Assembly: GCA_907163375.1 (NCBI GenBank)
Contig: CAJQUW010011257.1
Location: 141,001 to 205,000, forward strand
DNA: 64,000 nucleotides
Direction: 5' to 3'
Source of the DNA: Prostheceraeus crozeri
Lineage: Eukaryota > Platyhelminthes > Polycladida > Euryleptidae
Below the pieces are notes generated by a model, which saw only the letters and a program-made list of their open reading frames with translations, was not told where the DNA came from and made no database searches. Of this stretch, positions 45,295 to 60,200 are shown in pieces. Every line of letters begins with the position of its first letter. Positions within the stretch are counted from its first letter, which is position 1. The position numbers were made by a program, and so were the translations under genes.

Positions 45295-48200
45295 CTCTGG
45301 ACAGCTTGCTTCGATTTTGGCTTCCAGTGAACGGATTTTGTCGTGCCATAGCTCGTTTGAAAGCTAAGAGTGAGACAAATTCACTGAAAGAATCGGCTTG
45401 TTCCTATCTGTCTTCGTTTAGATGTGAGACGCCATTTAAGATTTTGGGACATTGGCGAAAAACGACAGAGTTAGAATTTGGGACGTTTTGGGCTGTAGCA
45501 CCCAAACGAAGGCTCGGATGGGAAAACGGATTTCAGATTTGGAATCAGCGTGAAATTCTTTATCTGTATGGTGAGTTTCAAGGCAATCGGCGAGAAAAAA
45601 TTTTCAACATTTTTCGAAAAAATGACAGAGTTAGAATTTTTGCGATGGCTGCCTACTGTACAGCCAAAACGAAGCATCGGATGGGAAAACGGAGGCCAGA
45701 TTCGGATTCAGCGTCAAATTCTACATGGAAATGGTATATTTCCAGCTCAATCGGAGAGAAAAAATTTTCGCTGACTCCCCCCCCTCTGGACAGCTTGCTT
45801 CGATTTTGGCTTCCAGTGAACGGATTTTGTCGTGCCATAGCTCGTTTGAAAGCTAAGAGTGAGACAAATTCACTGAAAGAATCGGCTTGTTCCTATCTGT
45901 CTTCGTTTAGATGTGAGACGCCATTTAAGATTTTGGGACATTGGCGAAAAACGACAGAGTTAGAATTTGGGACGTTTTGGGCTGTAGCACCCAAACGAAG
46001 GCTCGGATGGGAAAACGGATTTCAGATTTGGAATCAGCGTGAAATTCTTTATCTGTATGGTGAGTTTCAAGGCAATCGGCGAGAAAAAATTTTCAACATT
46101 TTTCGAAAAAATGACAGAGTTAGAATTTTTGCGATGGCTGCCTACTGTACAGCCAAAACGAAGCATCGGATGGGAAAACGGAGGCCAGATTCGGATTCAG
46201 CGTCAAATTCTACATGGAAATGGTATATTTCCAGCTCAATCGGAGAGAAAAAATTTTCGCTGACGTCCCCCCCCTCTGGACAGCTTGCTTCGATTTTGGC
46301 TTCCAGTGGACGGATTTTGTCGTGCCATAGCTCGTTTGAAAGCTAAGAGTGAGACAAATTCACTGAAAGAATCGGCTTGTTCCTATCTGTCTTCGTTTAG
46401 ATGTGAGACGCCATTTAAGATTTTGGGACATTGGCGAAAAACGACAGAGTTAGAATTTGGGACGTTTTGGGCTGTAGCACCAAAACGAAGGCTCGGATGG
46501 GAAAACGGATTTCAGATTTGGAATCAGCGTGAAATTCTTTATCTGTATGGTGAGTTTCAAGTCAATCGGCGAGAAAAATTTTCGCTGACGTCCCCCCCCC
46601 CTCTGGACAGCTCGCTTCGATTTTGGCTTCCAGTGGACGGATTTTGTCGTGCCATAGCTCGTTTGAAAGCTAAGAGTGAGACAAATTCACTGAAAGAATC
46701 GGCTTGTTCCTATCTGTCTTCGTTTAGATGTGAGACGCCATTTAAGATTTTGGGACATTGGCGAAAAACGACAGAGTTAGAATTTGGGACGTTTTGGGCT
46801 GTAGCTTCAAAACGAAGCATCGGATGGGAAAACGGATTTCAGATTTGGAATCAGCGTGAAATTCTTTATCTGTATGGTGAGTTTCAAGTCAATCGGAGAG
46901 TTTTAAAGTCAATCAGCGAGAAAAATTTTCAACATTTTCCGAAAAAATGACAGAGTTAGAATTTTTGCGATGGCTGCCTACTGTACAGCCAAAACGAAGC
47001 ATCGGATGGGAAAACGGAGGCCAGATTCGGATTCAGCGTGAAATTCTACATCGGTATGGTGAATTTGAACGCCATCGGAGAGAAAAATTTTCGCTGACTC
47101 CCCCCCCTCTGGACAGCTTGCTTCGATTTTGGCTTCCAGTGGACGGATTTTGTCGTGCCATAGCTCGTTTGAAAGCTAAGAGTGAGACAAATTCACTGAA
47201 AGAATCGGCTTGTTCCTATCTGTCTTCGTTTAGATGTGAGACGCCATTTAAGATTTTGGGACATTGGCGAAAAACGACAGAGTTAGAATTTGGGACGTTT
47301 TGGGCTGTAGCACCAAAACGAAGGCTCGGATGGGAAAACGGATTTCAGATTTGGAATCAGCGTGAAATTCTTTATCTGTATGGTGAGTTTCAAGGCAATC
47401 GGCGAGAAAAAATTTTCAACATTTTTCGAAAAAATGACAGAGTTAGAATTTTTGCGATGGCTGCCTACTGTACAGCCAAAACGAAGCATCGGATGGGAAA
47501 ACGGAGGCCAGATTCGGATTCAGCGTCAAATTCTACATGGAAATGGTATATTTCCAGCTCAATCGGAGAGAAAAAATTTTCGCTGACTCCCCCCCCCTCT
47601 GGACAGCTTGCTTCGATTTTGGCTTCCAGTGAACGGATTTTGTCGTGCCATAGCTCGTTTGAAAGCTAAGAGTGAGACAAATTCACTGAAAGAATCGGCT
47701 TGTTCCTATCTGTCTTCGTTTAGATGTGAGACGCCATTTAAGATTTTGGGACATTGGCGAAAAACGACAGAGTTAGAATTTGGGACGTTTTGGGCTGTAG
47801 CACCAAAACGAAGGCTCGGATGGGAAAACGGATTTCAGATTTGGAATCAGCGTGAAATTCTTTATCTGTATGGTGAGTTTCAAGGCAATCGGCGAGAAAA
47901 AATTTTCAACATTTTTCGAAAAAATGACAGAGTTAGAATTTTTGCGATGGCTGCCTACTGTACAGCCAAAACGAAGCATCGGATGGGAAAACGGAGGCCA
48001 GATTCGGATTCAGCGTCAAATTCTACATGGAAATGGTATATTTCCAGCTCAATCGGAGAGAAAAAATTTTCGCTGACTCCCCCCCCTCTGGACAGCTTGC
48101 TTCGATTTTGGCTTCCAGTGGACGGATTTTGTCGTGCCATAGCTCGTTTGAAAGCTAAGAGTGAGACAAATTCACTGAAAGAATCGGCTTGTTCCTATCT

Positions 48201-51200
48201 GTCTTCGTTTAGATGTGAGACGCCATTTAAGATTTTGGGACATTGGCGAAAAACGACAGAGTTAGAATTTGGGACGTTTTGGGCTGTAGCACCAAAACGA
48301 AGGCTCGGATGGGAAAACGGATTTCAGATTTGGAATCAGCGTGAAATTCTTTATCTGTATGGTGAGTTTCAAGGCAATCGGCGAGAAAAAATTTTCAACA
48401 TTTTTCGAAAAAATGACAGAGTTAGAATTTTTGCGATGGCTGCCTACTGTACAGCCAAAACGAAGCATCGGATGGGAAAACGGAGGCCAGATTCGGATTC
48501 AGCGTCAAATTCTACATGGAAATGGTATATTTCCAGCTCAATCGGAGAGAAAAAATTTTCGCTGACTCCCCCCCCTCTGGACAGCTTGCTTCGATTTTGG
48601 CTTCCAGTGGACGGATTTTGTCGTGCCATAGCTCGTTTGAAAGCTAAGAGTGAGACAAATTCACTGAAAGAATCGGCTTGTTCCTATCTGTCTTCGTTTA
48701 GATGTGAGACGCCATTTAAGATTTTGGGACATTGGCGAAAAACGACAGAGTTAGAATTTGGGACGTTTTGGGCTGTAGCACCAAAACGAAGGCTCGGATG
48801 GGAAAACGGATTTCAGATTTGGAATCAGCGTGAAATTCTTTATCTGTATGGTGAGTTTCAAGTCAATCGGCGAGAAAAAGTTTCGCTGACGTCCCCCCCC
48901 CTCTGGACAGCTCGCTTCGATTTTGGCTTCCAGTGGACGGATTTTGTCGTGCCATAGCTCGTTTGAAAGCTAAGAGTGAGACAAATTCACTGAAAGAATC
49001 GGCTTGTTCCTATCTGTCTTCGTTTAGATGTGAGACGCCATTTAAGATTTTGGGACATTGGCGAAAAACGACAGAGTTAGAATTTGGGACGTTTTGGGCT
49101 GTAGCGTCAAAACGAAGCATCGGATGGGAAAACGGATTTCAGATTTGGAATCAGCGTGAAATTCTTTATCTGTATGGTGAGTTTCATGTCAATCGCAGAG
49201 TTTCAAGTCAATCGGCGAGAAAAATTTTCAACATTTTTCGAAAAAATGACAGAGTTAGAATTTTTGCGATGGCTGCCTACTGTACAGCCAAAACGAAGCA
49301 TCGGATGGGAAAACGGAGGCCAGATTCGGATTCAGCGTGAAATTCTGCATCGGTATGGTGAATTTGAACGCCATCGGAGAGAAAAATTTTCGCTGACTCC
49401 CCCCCCTCTGGACAGCTTGCTTCGATTTTGGCTTCCAGTGAACGGATTTTGTCGTGCCATAGCTCGTTTGAAAGCTAAGAGTGAGACAAATTCACTGAAA
49501 GAATCGGCTTGTTCCTATCTGTCTTCGTTTAGATGTGAGACGCCATTTAAGATTTTGGGACATTGGCGAAAAACGACAGAGTTAGAATTTGGGACGTTTT
49601 GGGCTGTAGCACCAAAACGAAGGCTCGGATGGGAAAACGGATTTCAGATTTGGAATCAGCGTGAAATTCTTTATCTGTATGGTGAGTTTCAAGGCAATCG
49701 GCGAGAAAAAATTTTCAACATTTTTCGAAAAAATGACAGAGTTAGAATTTTTGCGATGGCTGCCTACTGTACAGCCAAAACGAAGCATCGGATGGGAAAA
49801 CGGAGGCCAGATTCGGATTCAGCGTCAAATTCTACATGGAAATGGTATATTTCCAGCTCAATCGGAGAGAAAAAATTTTCGCTGACGTCCCCCCCCTCTG
49901 GACAGCTTGCTTCGATTTTGGCTTCCAGTGGACGGATTTTGTCGTGCCATAGCTCGTTTGAAAGCTAAGAGTGAGACAAATTCACTGAAAGAATCGGCTT
50001 GTTCCTATCTGTCTTCGTTTAGATGTGAGACGCCATTTAAGATTTTGGGACATTGGCGAAAAACGACAGAGTTAGAATTTGGGACGTTTTGGGCTGTAGC
50101 TTCAAAACGAAGCATCGGATGGGAAAACGGATTTCAGATTTGGAATCAGCGTGAAATTCTTTATCTGTATGGTGAGTTTCAAGTCAATCGGCGAGAAAAA
50201 GTTTCGCTGACGTCCCCCCCCCTCTGGACAGCTCGCTTCGATCTTGGCTTCCAGTGGACGGATTTTGTCGTGCCATAGCTCGTTTGAAAGCTAAGAGTGA
50301 GACAAATTCACTGAAAGAATCGGCTTGTTCCTATCTGTCTTCGTTTAGATGTGAGACGCCATTTAAGATTTTGGGACATTGGCGAAAAACGACAGAGTTA
50401 GAATTTGGGACGTTTTGGGCTGTAGCTTCAAAACGAAGCATCGGATGGGAAAACGGATTTCAGATTTGGAATCAGCGTGAAATTCTTTATCTGTATGGTG
50501 AGTTTCAAGTCAATCGGAGAGAAAAAATTTTCAACATTTTTCGAAAAAATGACAGAGTTAGAATTTTTGCGATGGCTGCCTACTGTACAGCCAAAACGAA
50601 GCATCGGATGGGAAAACGGAGGCCAGATTCGGATTCAGCGTCAAATTCTACATGGAAATGGTATATTTCCAGCTCAATCGGAGAGAAAAATTTTCGCTGA
50701 CTCCCCCCCCTCTGGACAGCTTGCTTCGATTTTGGCTTCCAGTGGACGGATTTTGTCGTGCCATAGCTCGTTTGAAAGCTAAGAGTGAGACAAATTCACT
50801 GAAAGAATCGGCTTGTTCCTATCTGTCTTCGTTTAGATGTGAGACGCCATTTAAGATTTTGGGACATTGGCGAAAAACGACAGAGTTAGAATTTGGGACG
50901 TTTTGGGCTGTAGCACCAAAACGAAGGCTCGGATGGGAAAACGGATTTCAGATTTGGAATCAGCGTGAAATTCTTTATCTGTATGGTGAGTTTCAAGGCA
51001 ATCGGCGAGAAAAAATTTTCAACATTTTTCGAAAAAATGACAGAGTTAGAATTTTTGCGATGGCTGCCTACTGTACAGCCAAAACGAAGCATCGGATGGG
51101 AAAACGGAGGCCAGATTCGGATTCAGCGTCAAATTCTACATGGAAATGGTATATTTCCAGCTCAATCGGAGAGAAAAAATTTTCGCTGACTCCCCCCCCC

Positions 51201-54200
51201 TCTGGACAGCTTGCTTCGATTTTGGCTTCCAGTGGACGGATTTTGTCGTGCCATAGCTCGTTTGAAAGCTAAGAGTGAGACAAATTCACTGAAAGAATCG
51301 GCTTGTTCCTATCTGTCTTCGTTTAGATGTGAGACGCCATTTAAGATTTTGGGACATTGGCGAAAAACGACAGAGTTAGAATTTGGGACGTTTTGGGCTG
51401 TAGCACCAAAACGAAGGCTCGGATGGGAAAACGGATTTCAGATTTGGAATCAGCGTGAAATTCTTTATCTGTATGGTGAGTTTCAAGGCAATCGGCGAGA
51501 AAAAATTTTCAACATTTTTCGAAAAAATGACAGAGTTAGAATTTTTGCGATGGCTGCCTACTGTACAGCCAAAACGAAGCATCGGATGGGAAAACGGAGG
51601 CCAGATTCGGATTCAGCGTCAAATTCTACATGGAAATGGTATATTTCCAGCTCAATCGGCGAGAAAAAGTTTCGCTGACGTCCCCCCCCCTCTGGACAGC
51701 TCGCTTCGATCTTGGCTTCCAGTGGACGGATTTTGTCGTGCCATAGCTCGTTTGAAAGCTAAGAGTGAGACAAATTCACTGAAAGAATCGGCTTGTTCCT
51801 ATCTGTCTTCGTTTAGATGTGAGACGCCATTTAAGATTTTGGGACATTGGCGAAAAAACGACAGAGTTAGAATTTGGGACGTTTTGGGCTGTAGCACCAA
51901 AACGAAGCATCGGATGGGAAAACGGATTTCAGATTTGGAATCAGCGTGAAATTCTTTATCTGTATGGTGAGTTTCAAGTCAATCGGAGAGTTTTAAAGTC
52001 AATCGGCGAGAAAAATTTTCAACATTTTTCGAAAAAATGACAGAGTTAGAATTTTTGCGATGGCTGCCTACTGTACAGCCAAAACGAAGCATCGGATGGG
52101 AAAACGGAGGCCAGATTCGGATTCAGCGTCAAATTCTACATGGAAATGGTATATTTCCAGCTCAATCGGAGAGAAAAAATTTTCGCTGACGTCCCCCCCC
52201 CTCTGGACAGCTTGCTTCGATTTTGGCTTCCAGTGGACGGATTTTGTCGTGCCATAGCTCGTTTGAAAGCTAAGAGTGAGACAAATTCACTGAAAGAATC
52301 GGCTTGTTCCTATCTGTCTTCGTTTAGATGTGAGACGCCATTTAAGATTTTGGGACATTGGCGAAAAACGACAGAGTTAGAATTTGGGACGTTTTGGGCT
52401 GTAGCACCAAAACGAAGGCTCGGATGGGAAAACGGATTTCAGATTTGGAATCAGCGTGAAATTCTTTATCTGTATGGTGAGTTTCAAGGCAATCGGCGAG
52501 AAAAAATTTTCAACATTTTTCGAAAAAATGACAGAGTTAGAATTTTTGCGATGGCTGCCTACTGTACAGCCAAAACGAAGCATCGGATGGGAAAACGGAG
52601 GCCAGATTCGGATTCAGCGTCAAATTCTACATGGAAATGGTATATTTCCAGCTCAATCGGAGAGAAAAAATTTTCGCTGACGTCCCCCCCCCTCTGGACA
52701 GCTTGCTTCGATTTTGGCTTCCAGTGGACGGATTTTGTCGTGCCATAGCTCGTTTGAAAGCTAAGAGTGAGACAAATTCACTAAAAGAATCGGCTTGTTC
52801 CTATCTGTCTTCGTTTAGATGTGAGACGCCATTTAAGATTTTGGGACATTGGCGAAAAACGACAGAGTTAGAATTTGGGACGTTTTGGGCTGTAGCTTCA
52901 AAACGAAGCATCGGATGGGAAAACGGATTTCAGATTTGGAATCAGCGTGAAATTCTTTATCTGTATGGTGAGTTTCAAGTCAATCGGCGAGAAAAAGTTT
53001 CGCTGACGTCCCCCCCCCTCTGGACAGCTCGCTTCGATTTTGGCTTCCAGTGGACGGATTTTGTCGTGCCATAGCTCGTTTGAAAGCTAAGAGTGAGACA
53101 AATTCAGTGAAAGAATCGGCTTGTTCCTATCTGTCTTCGTTTAGATGTGAGACGCCATTTAAGATTTTGGGACATTGGCGAAAAACGACAGAGTTAGAAT
53201 TTGGGACGTTTTGGGCTCTAGCTTCAAAACGAAGCATCGGATGGGAAAACGGATTTCAGATTTGGAATCAGCGTGAAATTCTTTATCTGTATGGTGAGTT
53301 TCAAGTCAATCGGAGAGTTTCAAGTCAATCGGCGAGAAAAATTTTCAACATTTTTCGAAAAAATGACAGAGTTAGAATTTTTGCGATGGCTGCCTACTGT
53401 ACAGCCAAAACGAAGCATCGGATGGGAAAACGGAGGCCAGATTCGGATTCAGCGTCAAATTCTACATGGAAATGGTATATTTCCAGCTCAATCGGAGAGA
53501 AAAAATTTTCGCTGACGTCCCCCCCCCTCTGGACAGCTTGCTTCGATTTTGGCTTCCAGTGGACGGATTTTGTCGTGCCATAGCTCGTTTGAAAGCTAAG
53601 AGTGAGACAAATTCACTGAAAGAATCGGCTTGTTCCTATCTGTCTTCGTTTAGATGTGAGACGCCATTTAAGATTTTGGGACATTGGCGAAAAACGACAG
53701 AGTTAGAATTTGGGACGTTTTGGGCTGTAGCACCAAAACGAAGGCTCGGATGGGAAAACGGATTTCAGATTTGGAATCAGCGTGAAATTCTTTATCTGTA
53801 TGGTGAGTTTCAAGGCAATCGGCGAGAAAAAATTTTCAACATTTTTCGAAAAAATGACAGAGTTAGAATTTTTGCGATGGCTGCCTACTGTACAGCCAAA
53901 ACGAAGCATCGGATGGGAAAACGGAGGCCAGATTCGGATTCAGCGTCAAATTCTACATGGAAATGGTATATTTCCAGCTCAATCGGAGAGAAAAAATTTT
54001 CGCTGACGTCCCCCCCCCCTCTGGACAGCTTGCTTCGATTTTGGCTTCCAGTGGACGGATTTTGTCGTGCCATAGCTCGTTTGAAAGCTAAGAGTGAGAC
54101 AAATTCAGTGAAAGAATCGGCTTGTTCCTATCTGTCTTCGTTTAGATGTGAGACGCCATTTAAGATTTTGGGACATTGGCGAAAAACGACAGAGTTAGAA

Positions 54201-57200
54201 TTTGGGACGTTTTGGGCTGTAGCTTCAAAACGAAGCATCGGATGGGAAAACGGATTTCAGATTTGGAATCAGCGTGAAATTCTTTATCTGTATGGTGAGT
54301 TTCAAGTCAATCGGCGAGAAAAAATTTTCAACATTTTTCGAAAAAATGACAGAGTTAGAATTTTTGCGATGGCTGCCTACTGTACAGCCAAAACGAAGCA
54401 TCGGATGGGAAAACGGAGGCCAGATTCGGATTCAGCGTCAAATTCTACATGGAAATGGTATATTTCCAGCTCAATCGGAGAGAAAAATTTTCACTGACCT
54501 CCCCCCCCTCTGGACAGCTTGCTTCGATTTTGGCTTCCAGTGGACGGATTTTGTCGTGCGATAGCTCGTTTGAAAGCTAAGAGTGAGACAAATTCACTGA
54601 AAGAATCGGCTTGTTCCTATCTGTCTTCGTTTAGATGTGAGACGCCATTTAAGATTTTGGGACATTGGCGAAAAACGACAGAGTTAGAATTTGGGACGTT
54701 TTGGGCTGTAGCACCAAAACGAAGGCTCGGATGGGAAAACGGATTTCAGATTTGGAATCAGCGTGAAATTCTTTATCTGTATGGTGAGTTTCAAGGCAAT
54801 CGGCGAGAAAAAATTTTCAACATTTTTCGAAAAAATGACAGAGTTAGAATTTTTGCGATGGCTGCCTACTGTACAGCCAAAACGAAGCATCGGATGGGAA
54901 AACGGAGGCCAGATTCGGATTCAGCGTCAAATTCTACATGGAAATGGTATATTTCCAGCTCAATCGGAGAGAAAAAATTTTCGCTGACGTCCCCCCCCCT
55001 CTGGACAGCTTGCTTCGATTTTGGCTTCCAGTGGACGGATTTTGTCGTGCGATAGCTCGTTTGAAAGCTAAGAGTGAGACAAATTCACTGAAAGAATCGG
55101 CTTGTTCCTATCTGTCTTCGTTTAGATGTGAGACGCCATTTAAGATTTTGGGACATTGGCGAAAAACGACAGAGTTAGAATTTGGGACGTTTTGGGCTGT
55201 AGCTTCAAAACGAAGCATCGGATGGGAAAACGGATTTCAGATTTGGAATCAGCGTGAAATTCTTTATCTGTATGGTGAGTTTCAAGTCAATCGGAGAGAA
55301 AAAATTTTCGCTGACGTCCCCCCCCTCTGGACAGCTTGCTTCGATTTTGGCTTCCAGTGGACGGATTTTGTCGTGCGATAGCTCGTTTGAAAGCTAAGAG
55401 TGAGACAAATTCACTGAAAGAATCGGCTTGTTCCTATCTGTCTTCGTTTAGATGTGAGACGCCATTTAAGATTTTGGGACATTGGCGAAAAACGACAGAG
55501 TTAGAATTTGGGACGTTTTGGGCTGTAGCACCAAAACGAAGGCTCGGATGGGAAAACGGATTTCAGATTTGGAATCAGCGTGAAATTCTTTATCTGTATG
55601 GTGAGTTTCAAGGCAATCGGCGAGAAAAAATTTTCAACATTTTTCGAAAAAATGACAGAGTTAGAATTTTTGCGATGGCTGCCTACTGTACAGCCAAAAC
55701 GAAGCATCGGATGGGAAAACGGAGGCCAGATTCGGATTCAGCGTCAAATTCTACATGGAAATGGTATATTTCCAGCTCAATCGGAGAGAAAAATTTTCAC
55801 TGACCTCCCCCCCCCTCTGGACAGCTTGCTTCGATTTTGGCTTCCAGTGGACGGATTTTGTCGTGCGATAGCTCGTTTGAAAGCTAAGAGTGAGACAAAT
55901 TCACTGAAAGAATCGGCTTGTTCCTATCTGTCTTCGTTTAGATGTGAGACGCCATTTAAGATTTTGGGACATTGGCGAAAAACGACAGAGTTAGAATTTG
56001 GGACGTTTTGGGCTGTAGCACCAAAACGAAGCATCGGATGGGAAAACGGATTTCAGATTTGGAATCAGCGTGAAATTCTTTATCTGTATGGTGAGTTTCA
56101 AGGCAATCGGCGAGAAAAAATTTTCAACATTTTTCGAAAAAATGACAGAGTTAGAATTTTTGCGATGGCTGCCTACTGTACAGCCAAAACGAAGCATCGG
56201 ATGGGAAAACGGAGGCCAGATTCGGATTCAGCGTCAAATTCTACATGGAAATGGTATATTTCCAGCTCAATCGGAGAGAAAAAATTTTCGCTGACGTCCC
56301 CCCCCCTCTGGACAGCTTGCTTCGATTTTGGCTTCCAGTGGACGGATTTTGTCGTGCCATAGCTCGTTTGAAAGCTAAGAGTGAGACAAATTCACTGAAA
56401 GAATCGGCTTGTTCCTATCTGTCTTCGTTTAGATGTGAGACGCCATTTAAGATTTTGGGACATTGGCGAAAAACGACAGAGTTAGAATTTGGGACGTTTT
56501 GGGCTGTAGCACCAAAACGAAGGCTCGGATGGGAAAACGGATTTCAGATTTGGAATCAGCGTGAAATTCTTTATCTGTATGGTGAGTTTCAAGGCAATCG
56601 GCGAGAAAAAATTTTCAACATTTTTCGAAAAAAATGACAGAGTTAGAATTTTTGCGATGGCTGCCTACTGTACAGCCAAAACGAAGCATCGGATGGGAAA
56701 ACGGAGGCCAGATTCGGATTCAGCGTCAAATTCTACATGGAAATGGTATATTTCCAGCTCAATCGGAGAGAAAAAATTTTCGCTGACGTCCCCCCCCCTC
56801 TGGACAGCTTGCTTCGATTTTGGCTTCCAGTGGACGGATTTTGTCGTGCCATAGCTCGTTTGAAAGCTAAGAGTGAGACAAATTCAGTGAAAGAATCGGC
56901 TTGTTCCTATCTGTCTTCGTTTAGATGTGAGACGCCATTTAAGATTTTGGGACATTGGCGAAAAACGACAGAGTTAGAATTTGGGACGTTTTGGGCTGTA
57001 GCGTCAAAACGAAGCATCGGATGGGAAAACGGATTTCAGATTTGGAATCAGCGTGAAATTCTTTATCTGTATGGTGAGTTTCAAGTCAATCGGAGAGAAA
57101 AAATTTTCGCTGACCCCCCCCCTCTGGACAGCTTGCTTCGATTTTGGCTTCCAGTGGACGGATTTTGTCGTGCCATAGCTCGTTTGAAAGCTAAGAGTGA

Positions 57201-60200
57201 GACAAATTCACTGAAAGAATCGGCTTGTTCCTATCTGTCTTCGTTTAGATGTGAGACGCCATTTAAGATTTTGGGACATTGGCGAAAAACGACAGAGTTA
57301 GAATTTGGGACGTTTTGGGCTGTAGCACCAAAACGAAGGCTCGGATGGGAAAACGGATTTCAGATTTGGAATCAGCGTGAAATTCTTTATCTGTATGGTG
57401 AGTTTCAAGGCAATCGGCGAGAAAAAATTTTCAACATTTTTCGAAAAAATGACAGAGTTAGAATTTTTGCGATGGCTGCCTACTGTACAGCCAAAACGAA
57501 GCATCGGATGGGAAAACGGAGGCCAGATTCGGATTCAGCGTCAAATTCTACATGGAAATGGTATATTTCCAGCTCAATCGGAGAGAAAAATTTTCGCTGA
57601 CGTCCCCCCCCCTCTGGACAGCTTGCTTCGATTTTGGCTTCCAGTGGACGGATTTTGTCGTGCGATAGCTCGTTTGAAAGCTAAGAGTGAGACAAATTCA
57701 GTGAAAGAATCGGCTTGTTCCTATCTGTCTTCATTTAGATGTGAGACGCCATTTAAGATTTTGGGACATTGGCGAAAAACGACAGAGTTAGAATTTGGGA
57801 CGTTTTGGGCTGTAGCACCAAAACGAAGCATCGGATGGGAAAACGGATTTCAGATTTGGAATCAGCGTGAAATTCTTTATCTGTATGGTGAGTTTCAAGG
57901 CAATCGGCGAGAAAAATTTTCAACATTTTTCGAAAAAATGACAGAGTTAGAATTTTTGCGATGGCTGCCTACTGTACAGCCAAAACGAAGCATCGGATGG
58001 GAAAACGGAGGCCAGATTCGGATTCAGCGTCAAATTCTACATGGAAATGGTATATTTCCAGCTCAATCGGAGAGAAAAAATTTTCGCTGACTCCCCCCCC
58101 CTCTGGACAGCTTGCTTCGATTTTGGCTTCCAGTGGACGGATTTTGTCGTGCGATAGCTCGTTTGAAAGCTAAGAGTGAGACAAATTCACTGAAAGAATC
58201 GGCTTGTTCCTATCTGTCTTCGTTTAGATGTGAGACGCCATTTAAGATTTTGGGACATTGGCGAAAAACGACAGAGTTAGAATTTGGGACGTTTTGGGCT
58301 GTAGCACCAAAACGAAGGCTCGGATGGGAAAACGGATTTCAGATTTGGAATCAGCGTGAAATTCTTTATCTGTATGGTGAGTTTCAAGGCAATCGGCGAG
58401 AAAAAATTTTCAACATTTTTCGAAAAAATGACAGAGTTAGAATTTTTGCGATGGCTGCCTACTGTACAGCCAAAACGAAGCATCGGATGGGAAAACGGAG
58501 GCCAGATTCGGATTCAGCGTCAAATTCTACATGGAAATGGTATATTTCCAGCTCAATCGGAGAGAAAAAATTTTCGCTGACTCCCCCCCCTCTGGACAGC
58601 TTGCTTCGATTTTGGCTTCCAGTGGACGGATTTTGTCGTGCCATAGCTCGTTTGAAAGCTAAGAGTGAGACAAATTCACTGAAAGAATCGGCTTGTTCCT
58701 ATCTGTCTTCGTTTAGATGTGAGACGCCATTTAAGATTTTGGGACATTGGCGAAAAACGACAGAGTTAGAATTTGGGACGTTTTGGGCTGTAGCTTCAAA
58801 ACGAAGCATCGGATGGGAAAACGGATTTCAGATTTGGAATCAGCGTGAAATTCTTTATCTGTATGGTGAGTTTCAAGTCAATCGGCGAGAAAAATTTTCG
58901 CTGACGTCCCCCCCCCTCTGGACAGCTTGCTTCGATTTTGGCTTCCAGTGGACGGATTTTGTCGTGCCATAGCTCGTTTGAAAGCTAAGAGTGAGACAAA
59001 TTCACTGAAAGAATCGGCTTGTTCCTATCTGTCTTCGTTTAGATGTGAGACGCCATTTAAGATTTTGGGACATTGGTGAAAAACGACAGAGTTAGAATTT
59101 GGGACGTTTTGGGCTGTAGCTTCAAAACGAAGCATCGGATGGGAAAACGGATTTCAGATTTGGAATCAGCGTGAAATTCTTTATCTGTATGGTGAGTTTC
59201 AAGGCAATCGGCGAGAAAAATTTTCAACATTTTTCGAAAAAACGACAGAGTTAGAATTTTTGCGATGGCTGCCTACTGTAGAGCCAAAACGAAGCATCGG
59301 ATGGGAAAACGGAGGCCAGATTCGGATTCAGCGTCAAATTCTACATGGAAATGGTATATTTCCAGCTCAATCGGAGAGAAAAAATTTTCGCTGACGTCCC
59401 CCCCCTCTGGACAGCTTGCTTCGATTTTGGCTTCCAGTGGACGGATTTTGTCGTGCGATAGCTCGTTTGAAAGCTAAGAGTGAGACAAATTCACTAAAAG
59501 AATCGGGTTGTTCCTATCTGTCTTCGTTTAGATGTGAGACGCCATTTAAGATTTTGGGACATTGGCGAAAAACGACAGAGTTAGAATTTGGGACGTTTTG
59601 GGCTGTAGCGTCAAAACGAAGCATCGGATGGGAAAACGGATTTCAGATTTGGAATCAGCGTGAAATTCTTTATCTGTATGGTGAGTTTCAAGGCAATCGG
59701 CGAGAAAAATTTTCGCTGACGTCCCCCCCCCTCTGGACAGCTTGCTTCGATTTTGGCTTCCAGTGGACGGATTTTGTCGTGCGATAGCTCGTTTGAAAGC
59801 TAAGAGTGAGACAAATTCACTGAAAGAATCGGGTTGTTCCTATCTGTCTTCGTTTAGATGTGAGACGCCATTTAAGATTTTGGGACATTGGCGAAAAACG
59901 ACAGAGTTAGAATTTGGGACGTTTTGGGCTGTAGCTTCAAAACGAAGCATCGGATTGGAAAACGGATTTCAGATTTGGAATCAGCGTGAAATTCTTTATC
60001 TGTATGGTGAGTTTCAAGGCAATCGGCGAGAAAAAATTTTCAACATTTTTCGAAAAAATGACAGAGTTAGAATTTTTGCGATGGCTGCCTACTGTACAGC
60101 CAAAACGAAGCATCGGATGGGAAAACGGAGGCCAGATTCGGATTCAGCGTCAAATTCTACATGGAAATGGTGTATTTCCAGCTCAATCGGAGAGAAAAAA

